64,000 bases of DNA, taken from the NCBI GenBank assembly GCA_029339195.1, contig JAPTJF010000356.1:1-64000 (forward strand), given 5' to 3'. The position numbers were made by a program, and so were the translations under genes. The number at the start of each line of letters is the position of its first letter. Within the stretch, counting starts at the first letter, position 1. Shown here one piece after another: positions 11,096 through 21,800 of the stretch. The notes beneath the pieces are model-generated. The model did not search any database, was not told the origin of the DNA, and saw nothing but the letters and a program-made list of their open reading frames with translations. This DNA comes from Micractinium sp. NFX-FRZ (taxonomy: Eukaryota; Chlorophyta; Trebouxiophyceae; Chlorellales; Chlorellaceae).

Positions 11096-14000
11096 ATGGC
11101 CACCGCAGCGCTCTCGCAGCAGGCAATGGCATCCACCGCGCCAGCGGCGCGGCCAGGTGCGGCTCTGCGCTGCCCGCTCCCACTGCCACTGGCAGCAGCG
11201 CCGCCGTGGGGTGACTGGCGGCACGCAGGGCGCACGCTCGTGCAGCCTCCGCTCACCGTCCTCCCTGCCCCACCCTGCCTCCCTCTTTCCCTCCTTTCCT
11301 TTCCTCGCAGCTCCTCGCCCCTCTGTGCAGCAGCGCGTTGCGGCGCAGCGCCCTGTGCGCGTGGCACGCAGCCTGCGCACGCTGGCGGTGGCGGACGCGG
11401 CGGCCCAGAGCGCAGCGCAGAAGCGGTGGGAGAGCCAGGTACGAAGGCCTGGCCTGGCTGCATTCCGCACCGGCGGCACCTGCCTGTGCTTTCCAGGTGC
11501 CCCATCGGAGGGAGGCTGCACCAGCCGGGGAGCAGACGAGCACGCTTGGCAGGCGTGCGGCAGGCTGGCAGGGCGAGGGGGCTCGAAGCGGACGCCGCCG
11601 CCAGCGCTCCCCTGCGTGCAGCAGTGCGCAGTTCCCATCCGTTGTTGCATTTGCCAGCTCCCAGCCTGTCAGGTCCAGGTGGCATGTCTAATGCAACTGC
11701 CCGCCAGGCGCGACAGCCAATGCATGCCTTGTACGCTTGTATGCCCCTCCCCCCCCCCTCTGGGTTGCTCGTTGCTCCACGTGCACGCCGTGTGCAGTTC
11801 AGCATGGGCAAGGCAATGCCGACTGAATCAGCCCGTGCGTTGTACAATCTTTCAATCACCTTTTCCGCACCTCATTGGCATGTGTGCAGGTGCGGGAGGG
11901 CAAGGTGATGAATGTGAGCACCAAGGAGGCGGGGCAGATGATGAAGGAGGGGTGGGTGATGCTGGACGTGCGGCCGCCGCACGAGATTGAGCAGGTGGGT
12001 AAGCGGGCGGCCGTGGGCGCCATGAGATTGTGCAGGTGGGGTGGGGGGGCAGCCGTGGGCGCCACGAGATTGAGCAGGTGGGTGGGCGTCATGGGATGCC
12101 GTGGGTGCCCTTTTGCGGCGCGTGGCAGTCAGCTTGGCGTGTGTGGGGAGTGGGAGATTGATGGTGCCAGGTGTGGCTGGAGGGATGGGGATGAGCGCTG
12201 CCCGTCGGGATGGAGCAGGCGGGCGGCCGGCTGGGCACGGGGCCACGCCGGTGCATGCGGAGGAGGCTGCACGTACCATACGCGCTTGAGCCCGCAACCC
12301 CTAGCGCCCTCCCCCGCCTGCGGGCCCAAAGGCCAGGCTGGTGGGTGCTGCGGAGGTGCTTCTGTCTAGTATGAAGGACACTTAACCGCAACTCAACAAC
12401 GTGTTGCCTTCCCCTCTCCCCCCCTCTCCTTCTCACACAGGCCAAGCTGGTGGGCGCTGTGGAGGTGCCCCTGTTTGTGGTGGACGACGACATGTCCCTC
12501 CCCGGCCTGCTGAAGCAGGTGAGCTGGCATGCATTGCCACGGATACATGAAGGGGGGGCCTCCCTGTTTGGAGGTGCCACTGTTTGTGGAGCATGAGGAC
12601 ATGTCCCTCGCCGGCCTGCTGAAGCAGGTGAGCTGCTGCGGTGCATACCCATGGGTTCTTGTAGCGCCTTGCTCATCCATTCAGCGATAGCCGTGCAGGG
12701 GGATTGCCGGCGAAGCACCGCCACGCATCTGCACCTTGCCCTTCCCTCGAGGCCCACTAGCATTGGCGGCTCCTCACCTCACGTCCAACCCTCTCTTGCG
12801 CACCCCGCCCCCCCCCTCAGGCCTCCAACTTTGGCATGGGCGGCTGGTGGCTGGGCGGCTCCCACATGAAGCCAAACACCGCTTTCATGAGCGAGGTGCA
12901 GGTGCGCGCTGGCGCCGCTGCAGTGGCACAGCCACAAGGCGGTGCGCACGTAATGCTGGCGCGCTGCGCTTGCTTTGACCAAGCCCGTGTGCCCATTCCC
13001 CCTGGGGCCTCCATCATCTAGTCATGATCCCCTCATTCATCGTGGCCTGCCCGCCAGCCCCTCACTGTGCCCGCCTCACGACTGTTGCATTTGCACTGCA
13101 ACGTGTTGCATTCCCTCCCCCGCAGGCCTCCATCCCCAAGGATGCCTCCGTCATTGTGGCCTGCCAGAAGGGCCTGCGGTGAGAAGGGGTTGTGGGTCTT
13201 GCATGTGAGTGCTGTTCGCTGCCTCATCCGGCACTGCGTTGGGAAGCCAAGATGGCTACGGGCCCAACGTGCTGGCCCCCGGTGTTCACTATTGGATTGG
13301 GCACTGCATTGGGAGGCCAGCAAAGCCACCGGTACCACAGGGCAGGCCATCCATCCCAACCGGGGGCATGCAACTTTGCACGGCCAGGTCCCTTCTGGCC
13401 AGGTGGCCGACCTGCCTGAAAGAAGTGTGCCTGCCTGTCTTCTGCCTGTCTCCGCCTGTGGGCAGCCTGTGGGCAGCCTGTGGGCAGCCTTGACCTCTCC
13501 CAGTCCGCCTCTCGCGCAGCCCTCCCACACACATCTCGCCCCTCACTCAACCCCTCATTTCCACCTCCCACCCCATCCCCCCGTAGCTCCCTGGTGGCCT
13601 GCGAGCAGCCGGCCTCGGCCTTTTCCACTCATCAACCTTTTCCACACCTCCCACACACCCTCACTCCCCCTTCCAACCTCTTCCCCCCACCTGTTCCCCC
13701 ACCTGTTCCCCCACCCCCGCAATCTCCCGCAGCTCCCTGGCGGCCTGCGAGCAGCTGAGCCGCGCGGGCTACGGACCCCTGGCCTGGATCAACGGCGGCT
13801 TTGACACCGCCCAGCCCGGGGAGCTGCCCACCAAGGACAACGTCGACATCCGCCTGGGAGGTGAGCAGCCACCCCTGCTGAGCACACACTGTGCTTGAAC
13901 CCGGAAATCATGCGGTTTTGAGGTTTTTGTGAGTTAAGTTTGTGGCCTGGGAGGGTCGGCCACCAAGGACAACGTCGACATCCGCCTGGGAGGTGAGCTT

Positions 14001-15087
14001 GTCGAGCAGTGTGGCTCACTTTGAATGACTCGCTAGTTTGGAGGTTGCGTGAGGTGAGTGTGTGGTGGGAGGGGGGCTGCCCACCAAGGACAACGCGGCA
14101 TCCGCCTGGGAGGTGAGCAGCCACCTTGCTGAGCACTGTGCATCTACCCGGGAAGATTTCAGTCTCGCGGCTAGTTTGAGTCGGGTGTGGGCTGGCCACA
14201 AAGGGCAACGTCAACACCGGCTGGGAGGGTGAGCTGGCGTGTCTGATTCAATGCTGGTCTGGCTAAGATGCAGCGGCCATGCCCCCACCCTACACACACA
14301 CACACACACACACGCGCACTCAGATAATGTCCACACCCATGGCACACATTTGCATGGGTAACAGCAGCAGGGGCTCGCATTGTGGTGAGCAGCACACACA
14401 CACGCACACACCTTGGCACACACCCATGCTCCCCCCCGCCCCGTGCAGGCGTGGGCGGCCTGTCGGGCGCGCTGGGCTGGACCGAGGCGCAGAAGGTGGC
14501 CAGCCGCAGCGAGGGCTTTGCGGGCGGCGCCTTCAACCTCATCAAGATTGGCGCCATCCTGCTGGCGCTGGACCTGGTGTGGTTTGCCTACGAGGTGCGC
14601 GCTGTGGTCATTTCATAACTAGACTGTCTGCTGTGCTGTGCTTTGCTGTGTTGCTGGCGCTGGCACTCGACCTGTTGTGGTTTGCCTACGAGGTGTGCGC
14701 TATGGTCCGGCGGCCTGCTGTGCTTTGCTGTGTTGCTGGCGCTGGCGCTTGACCTGGTGTGGTTTGCCTACGAGGTGCGCGCTGTGGTCTTGGTGGTGAC
14801 CACGTCGTGGCTGGCCTGCCTGCAGTGCTGGGTTGCTGCTGTCACCTCCTCGTCTCTTGCTTCCTGCTTGCCCGAGGCAAGCCGTGGCGAGGGCGTGCTG
14901 GAGGGTTAGAGCGCCGTCAAGCTTCCCACTACCGGCGCTGGCCTGGCCGCTTGTGGGCCAGACTGACTGTCTGAAGACGGCAAGAGTTTTGCTTCCAGAG
15001 GCATGTCGTGTGACTTGCTGCACTGAACTGCCTTTGTGCCTGCAGATTGTGACCGACACCAATGTGCTCGAGAACCTCACCAAGTGA
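11096..15087 (+). CDS. Chloroplast rhodanese-like protein with C-terminal membrane span
   Basis: Nine exons (11096-11156, 11311-11438, 11890-11994, 12441-12518, 12821-12901, 13126-13178, 13733-13860, 14449-14594, 15046-15087) join in frame to 273 residues. The N-terminal ~60 residues are Ala/Arg/Gln-rich, as in a plastid transit peptide. The rhodanese fold shows GWVMLDVRPP, VGAVEVPLF, then the active-site loop VACQKGLRS with its cysteine, and LAWINGGF. A hydrophobic segment near the C-terminus (IKIGAILLALDLVWFAY) would anchor it in the thylakoid or envelope. Plant sulfurtransferases of the STR9/10/11 type have this arrangement; I do not assign an exact orthologue. The substrate is unknown; family members transfer sulfane sulfur or act as scaffolds. 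Introns 3, 4, 6, 7 and 8 carry exon-edge echoes. Confidence 0.88.
11983..12080 (+). repeat. Triplet echo of rhodanese exon 3 donor
   Basis: The block GAGATTG(A/T)GCAG|GTGGG occurs at the real exon end (to 11994) and twice more, ending near 12035 and 12077. The unit is about 40 bp. All three keep a GT donor. Confidence 0.8.
12331..12633 (+). repeat. Echoes on both sides of rhodanese exon 4
   Basis: A decayed copy of the exon start lies upstream (12331-12365). A better copy of most of the exon lies downstream (about 12566-12627). The downstream copy ends in the same GAAGCAG|GTGAGCTG donor and reads LEVPLFVEHEDMSLAGLLKQ in an open frame. The real exon at 12441-12518 lies between them. Confidence 0.8.
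13580..13612 (+). repeat. Acceptor echo of rhodanese exon 7
   Basis: The sequence from TAGCTCCCTGGTGGCCTGCG repeats the acceptor and first ~25 bases of exon 7 at 13731-13757, about 150 bp upstream. Confidence 0.7.
13826..14240 (+). repeat. Four-copy array of rhodanese exon 7 donor edge
   Basis: The last ~35 bases of exon 7 and its donor recur three times downstream of the real end at 13860, with copies ending near 13992, 14112 and 14227. The spacing is about 115-130 bp. The first copy is identical through GACATCCGCCTGGGAG|GTGAGC. The last is the most diverged but retains GGTGAGC. Confidence 0.85.
14556..14780 (+). repeat. Three-copy array of rhodanese exon 8 donor edge
   Basis: The coding block for LVWFAYE plus the donor GTGCGC is present at the real exon end (14594) and twice more, ending at 14692 and 14774. 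All copies have a GT after GAG. Confidence 0.85.
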
Positions 15088-15803
15088 AGAAGAAGACCAG
15101 AGCCCCTGCCCCGCCCTTGAAGGGTTGTCAGGCAGGCAGGCAGGCAGGACGGCAGCGGCAGTCGGGGTGTGCTTCCCGTCAGCGGGCCTCTTGCCGGCCT
15201 GTGGCATGAGCTGCCTCTCCCTGTCTCCCGCCTGTCAATCCCCCGGCTTGCACCCGGCTGCTCACATTTCGTTCCCAGGCCCCTCTTTCGTTTGTTCTTT
15301 AGCCCCCCAACTGACTTCGATGCGCGTGCCCCTACGTCTCCCTCTGCTTACGTGCTGCTCTGTAATACCCCGCATTAGACAGCGCTCTGCATGGCCGTCG
15401 TCCCGTAGAGCTAGCGAGAGTGGTGCATGCGGCATAAGGAGGGGGAGGACAGGGCGCGACTGCACCCGCCGGTGCGGGTGCCCCTGCCTCGTCCAGCTGC
15501 TAAACGCTCCTGCTAAAGTGCTCCTGCTAAAGTGTTCGTGCTAATGCCTGGCAACAGTCACACACGGTGCCCCGCCCCTTGACCCTCGGGGCAGCGACGA
15601 CGGCACGGCACAGCAGCGGCGCTGGCGCCGGCCGTGGCGCGGCGGCGGTGGCAGCCGTGTGCATGCCTTCTGTCGTATCATGGCCTCCGCACCTTGCCGC
15701 TGCAGAATCGGCGAGCAGCAAACAGTTTGATGTAACCGAGGCAGCCCCGAACTTGGAAGGTGCAGGCTGCAGGCTGTACATGTGTTAAGCACTGCCAGCC
15801 GCC
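15088..15803. other. 3' UTR of rhodanese gene and upstream region of E-Syt-like gene
   Basis: The stretch holds the rhodanese 3' UTR with a TGTAA at 15361-15365. Short direct repeats of a GCTAAA(G/C) unit lie at about 15497-15547. The remainder is the likely promoter of the next gene. No other gene is supported. Confidence 0.45.
15361..15365 (+). terminator. TGTAA polyadenylation motif
   Basis: This motif lies 274 bp after the rhodanese stop codon and fits a chlorophyte poly(A) signal. Confidence 0.55.
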
Positions 15804-18800
15804 TTGGACGGCCATCCCCAGCACCCAGAGCTGCCTGCTTGCTGCCTCATCAGGATGGGGGCAGCTGTGGTGCACTCCGCGCCTTCGCTTCCCCCGGCGG
15901 CCTGCTGCTGCGTCCCGCCTCAGGCCGCCTCTGCCGCCGGAGCTCTGCTGTGGCTGATAGTGGGCGGTCTGCTGGGCAGCCTGGGGCTGGCCGCCTGCCT
16001 GTGGGCCGGCAACGCGGCGCTGCGCTCACACCAGCGGCGGCACCGTCGGCTGCAGGTGGGCCGCTGGAGCACGGGTGGGGCTAGCACAACACTGCGCCGC
16101 GTCGTGTGCTGCCTGCGTTCGTGTGACCCAACCAGACAGCCCAGGACGTAGCGCGCTGGAACCCCTGAAGCCCTGCCTGCAGCCCTGCCCATCATCCGCG
16201 TGCCGCTTGACCGTGCATGCCACTTCTCCCTGCGCGTGTTTGGGCTGCAATGCAAGTGCAGGCTGCGGCAGAGGCTGACTGGAATGAGCAGACCCTGCAG
16301 GCTCTGCTTGGGGACAGCCTGCCGCCGTGGGTGAGGCCACCGGCACTGCAGGCAGTTTACACTACTTTAAAAGGCGCACTGGTGCCCGAGCTCCTGATGT
16401 GCCTCCTGCACTTCGGGATGGGTCCCGCCTTCCAGCACATCGCGTGACAAGCAGTCGTTCTGTAGGCCCTTTTCTGTCGCTTTCCCCCAGAAATTATGGA
16501 GACGCGAGCGGCATGTCAGCTTGAGTGTGTGAACGCCGCGCCGGGCACGCTGTGGCCACTCGTCCTGCTGAGCCTGCTGAGCCTGCTGTGCTCGCCGTGC
16601 AGGTGTCTGACCCCCAGGTGGCGCGCCAGCCGGAGTGGGTGAACGCTGCGCTGGGCACGCTGTGGCCACACATCTCCAGCGCAGGCAAGCGCCCTACGCA
16701 TGGAGGGGTGCCCGCCGGCCTCCTCAGTGCTGCATGCTGCCTGCTGTGTCGTTGACCGGTGTGAGGGGAGCAGCCAGGCACCTACTGGCACAGGCCGTGC
16801 AAAGCTACTTGCCAGCAGCCAGTGGGGGCGGCTGCTCAACATGTTTGCAAGTGTGGGGATGGCCGCTACAGTTGTCCTTGGCACGTATTAGCTTCTCGCC
16901 AGCTGCTCAGCAGCCTCACACCTCAACATAACCTTACCCTCATCATGCCTGCAGCGGCCCGCCAGGCGGCCAAAGGCGGCCGGCTGGAGCAGATGCTCAA
17001 CAGCTCGGCTGTGTGGCGCCCCCGCTTCCTGTCTGGGGCTCTTGTGGAGGTGAGGGAGCCACCAGCTGGGCAGGCAAGCAGGCTGGCTGGTATCTTCTGC
17101 CTTTGTTTGGTGTGCGGTCATCAGTGCTCTAGCTGTAGCTGCCAGCAGTGCTTCGGCAGCCACTCCCTTCCTGTCAGCCCTGCTTCCCAGCATCAGCTAC
17201 CCGCATGATGCTTCACATCACCACCTCTTCCTCCTCCACCACCTCCTCCTCCTCCTCCTCTTTTAATTTCTCCTCCCCCTCCCCCCCCACGCCTGCTCCG
17301 CCAGCTGCGGGGTTTCTACCTGGGCCAGGCCCCACCGCGCATCTCCGGGGTCAAGGCGGTACAGCGGGCGCCAGCTGGCGGCGGTGCAGGTGCCAGCTCA
17401 GCGGTGCAGGACGAGCTGGCCTTTGACTACACCTTTGCGTGGAAGAGCGACATGGAAGGTGGGCACTTTATCTTGCCTGGTCCCTGGCAACAGCTTCCTC
17501 TTGCCCAGTCCCTAGCGACAGCTTTCTCTTGCTTAGTCACTTGCAACAGCATCCACCGCGCGCCATGCGCAGCCAGGCGGTTCCTTGTCCTGGAACAGCT
17601 AGGTGGAAGGGGTTTCAGTTCAGGACGCAGCTCGTGTGCCATCAGAATGGGTCACATTGTGCTGCCTCGTCGTTAGCGCTGTCACCAGTTCTTGTTGGGT
17701 CTGCTGACCCCTGCCGCAGTTAATCTTCTAGTCAGCCTCAGGCACGGGCAGGGCTGTGCTGTGTTGCATTTCAGAGCAGTGTAGTAGCGCCTGGCGCGAT
17801 GCATCTCTCAGACTGTCTGCACGCTTGCCCCCTGCTGCCCGCTGCCGCAGTGGGCCTGCCAGCAGTGCTGGTCAGCCTCGTGCCGCACTTCCTTCGCTAC
17901 ACAATCAGCCACACTGCTTTGCTGCATTCCCCCCCCCCCCCCCACAAGTGATGTGCCTGCTGGCCTCCCTTGATGTGCAGTGAAGCTGCTGTTATGCCTG
18001 ATGCCTGCGCCCCACTCTACTTGCCTGGTATACCAGTCCAATCGATGTGTTATGACTCCCCGGGTGTGTGTCCCTGCTGGCCTCCCTCGCTGCGCAGTGA
18101 AGCTGCTGTTCAGCCTCATGCCGGAGCAGCAGGCGGAGATGCAGCGGGGGCGGGGGCTGCTGCGCCAGGTGTGGACGGTGGTGAAGCGCGCCGTCGTGGT
18201 GAAGGTGAGCAGGCACCCTGTGGCTGGTCACTTAGCGTGGCAGGTACTATGGAGGTTCCTGGTGCCAGTGACTCTCCTGCGTAAGGGCACCTCACTACCA
18301 TCTATATGCTGGCGCACTTCTAGTTGCAGCAGGACATGCCCTGCTCGCCCGTCCCATCCTGCCGGGCGGCGTGCGGCGCGTGGTGTTGTGGCCCATTCAA
18401 GGGTTGAAACCCGGTACTGTGATGCAAGCCCACCCCGCAGGTCGGGATGCAAGCCATCGTGGTGCAAGGCACGCTTGCTCTCACTGGCACGCTCGTGCAC
18501 CTAAGCACCGTAATGAATACCAGCCACGTGCCCCCTCCCCGACCTTTCAGGTCGGTCTACGCAGCATGGTGGTGCGCGGCACCCTGCGCCTCACTCTGGC
18601 GCCGCTGCTGAGCGACCTGCCCGTGGTGGGAGCCGCCCGGGTGTCGCTCATGGGCATGCCAGGTCAGCATGGTTGCGGGGTGCCAGGTCAGCACCATGCC
18701 AGCCAGGGGCCGCCTGGGCATCGCTGATGTGGATGCCAGGCCAGCGCCAGGTCACTTGGTGCCTGCAGTATGCTCCAAGCGCAGCACCCAGAGCGCAGCG

Positions 18801-21800
18801 CATTACATGTGTTACAAGCCCGGAGTTTCGTCCTGGTCAACTGTGAGCTGCGTTCCCAACCTCACGACGACCGCATGTGCCCCACTCCCCGCAGAGTTCA
18901 GCCACAAAATGTCTTTGCTGGGGGCCAACCTTCACCATTCAGTTGCTTACTAGCTACAATGTACCGGAGGGGATTCTGAATCTTCCGTCTACCTGCTCCC
19001 AACCCCCTGCAGAGTTCAGCTACGAGACGTCTGTGCTGGGGGGCAACCCGTTTGTGCTGCCTGGCCTGGAGGCCTGGATTAAGTGAGGCACCTGCATGCA
19101 CATGTGCACACGTGTTCGGCCACCCAGTGATCTGTACTGGCCAGCTGGAGAGCGTCTGTGCTTGGCACTCATCCCCCAACTTCTCTCCCTGGAAGGTTCT
19201 GCCCCCCATGCCTCCCCCTTCTACCCCACACGTACACAAACAACCCACGCACCCACCCACCCACTTCCCAACCGCATCCCTCTGCGTAGCTCCTTCATAC
19301 GCACCAAAGGCCTGGCCCCCTACGTCTTCCCCCAGAGCTGCGTGCTGCCGCTGCCGGGCGCGCCGCCCTCGGGCCCGCCCCGTCAGGTGGGCGCCGTGCC
19401 TCCCCATCTGCGCCAGCTGGGGGATGTGTCCTCGCACGGTGTGGCAGCTTGACTGAAAGCTAGCCGGACTGGAGGTTGACTGGCTGGTTGGAGAGCAAGC
19501 GAGCCCCCAGTCGGACTGTAGGTTGGCTGGGTGGCTGGAGAGCAAGCAGGCGAGCAGGGCCGCCTGTCCGGCTGCCGCCCAGTCAACACAGCGAGCACTT
19601 CATGTTGTGTGTGTGTGTGCTCTGCTGCTGCTGCCCACCCCTGCTGTTCACTTCACTTCATGAATAGAGACACAGCCCGTGCTTCCTTGCGACTGTGCAG
19701 GTGCCGGAGGGGCTGCTGGAGGTGCGAGTGCTGCAGGCTGTCAACGTGCCGCGCATGGACTGGTGGGGAGGCAGGGCAGACCCCTACGTCAGGTGGGGGC
19801 GGGCCTTCAGCCCTGCTTACTGCTTTGTTCATTACACACAAACTGGCGAGGGACCTCTATGTAGGCGAGGGCCGTCAGCCCTGCTGCCTGTTTGTTTGCT
19901 TACTGAATTCATGACTAAAATTAGTTACTGATCTCATTACATAGTATACAAACTGGTGGCATTTGAGTGTCACTTGCGGTGTGACCTGTGGGGTGCATAA
20001 GGAGAGCATGTTTTTTACGGGCGCCTGGGGCAGCCTGCCAGCGCTGTAGGACAAAACGCTTCTGAGCAGTGCATTGCATCACCGTCATTTGCCGCAGGCT
20101 GTGGGTGCGCGAGGAGAGCCGGTTCCGGACGAGCGTGAGGAGCCGCACGCTGAGCCCGCTGTGGGACGAGCAGTTCACCCTCATCGTGCACTCCACCCGC
20201 TACCAGTCCCTCACGCTCGTGCTATATGACTCGGGTGAGTGCCAACGAGTGGAGGCATGCTGAGTGAAGAAGCAAGCACGCACTTCTTAGTAGCCAGAGC
20301 GGGGTGGGGGGTGAGCGGCAATGAGTGGAGGCATGCTGAGTGAGGAAGCACACACGTAATTCTTGCTAGCCAGGGCGGGGTGGGCGCCATGCATCCTCGC
20401 TTTGCGCACTCGGGAGGCTGCCATGCTGGGCAGGCTGTTGGCTCTGGCGGCATCCAAGCCGTGAGCGACACAAGTGCTGCACTCCTGTTGCCTGCTGCAT
20501 GCCGGGCCATGCCGTGCCAGGCCGGGCTGGCCGTCTGCTCCATATGCACTCGCGTCGGCACCGCCTGCTGCCGCTTCCCGAGCGCTCTCTGCTACTAACC
20601 TAGGAAACGGCACTGCCCCTGCTGCAGACACGCTGCTGTCGGATGAAGAGATGGGGCAGGCAGAGGTGCCCCTCCGCAGCCTGGACCTCTCCCCTGGTGC
20701 TGCTAACGACCTCTGGCTGCCCGTCGTGCCGCCCCACAAGCAGCACAAGCGCGGCTGGAAGAGCAGGAAGGCGGCGGCAGCAATACAAGCGCTGGGCCTG
20801 CGCCGGGGTGGCAGCAACAGCAGCAGCAGCAGCAGCATGCAGGGGGGCAGCGACGCGGCGGGGGCAGCGGCAGCGGGCGGCGTTGCCAGCAGCAGCGCGG
20901 GAGCCGGAGCGCCGTCACCTACGCCAGCTGGCATGGACGACACGGCTCGGGGGGGCAGCCCACAGGGGTGAGATCACTGTGCTGCTGCTTTTGCTGCTGC
21001 TGCTGCTGCTGCAGCTGCTGCTGCTGTTTGACGTGGCCGTGACCATCCTTGACCCTCTGTGACCACTGCAACATCCTGCAGGCAGGCTATGTGCTGGCAG
21101 GGCAGTGGGGGCCTCGGACTGGGCCCTTACGCCCTCTGCCAATACACGACAGCTTGATTTTCGACTAACCCCTGTGCCTGCTGCAGGCGCGGCAGTCAGG
21201 GCAGCCAGGCGGCCGCTGGGCAGTCGCCGTCCTCGCACCTGCAGCGCAAGTCACTGGCGCTGCGCCGGCTGACAGCCGCCGTGCCCACCGCGCTGGCCAA
21301 CCTAGGCGGCGGCGCTGGCAGCAAGGAGTGCCGGCTGCACGTGCAGTGCAGCTTCAGCGCCTTCACTCAGCAGGAGGTGGAAGCGGCCATGTCAGCGGGA
21401 CGGCCCGGAATTGTGACCCTAATGCGGCGGCTCAGCCGGCAATCCAAGGTCCCCGCACTGCTGCGCAGGTGGCCCTGGCTGCTACCGCTGCCGCTGCTGC
21501 CGCTGCTGCTGCTGCCGCTGTTGCCCTGCTGCTGATGCTGCTGCCTCTGCTTGCTCTGCTGCTGATGCTGCTGCCTCTGCTTGCTCTGCTGCTGCTGCAT
21601 CTGCTGCTGCTGCTGCTGCCGCTGTAGCTCTGCAGCTGCTGCTGCATCTCCCTCTGATGTTGGTTGCTCTACTGCTGCTCTGCTGCTGCTCTGCTGCTGC
21701 TCTGCTGCTGCCCGGCATTGCGTCACGTGCCCTACATCGGCTCAGCCGCCCGTCCAAGGTTCCTCCCCTGCTGCGCAGCGGCGTGCTGGGCATACACCTG

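Noticed and set aside
13826..14240. Regularly spaced repeats considered as a CRISPR-like array
   Set aside because: The repeats are copies of an exon end within a eukaryotic intron, diverge from each other, and the spacers are related intron sequence.
16796..16852. Extra E-Syt exon coding for AVQSYLPAASGG
   Set aside because: Exon 3 joins exon 4 (16955) directly in the correct phase, and including this block breaks the frame.
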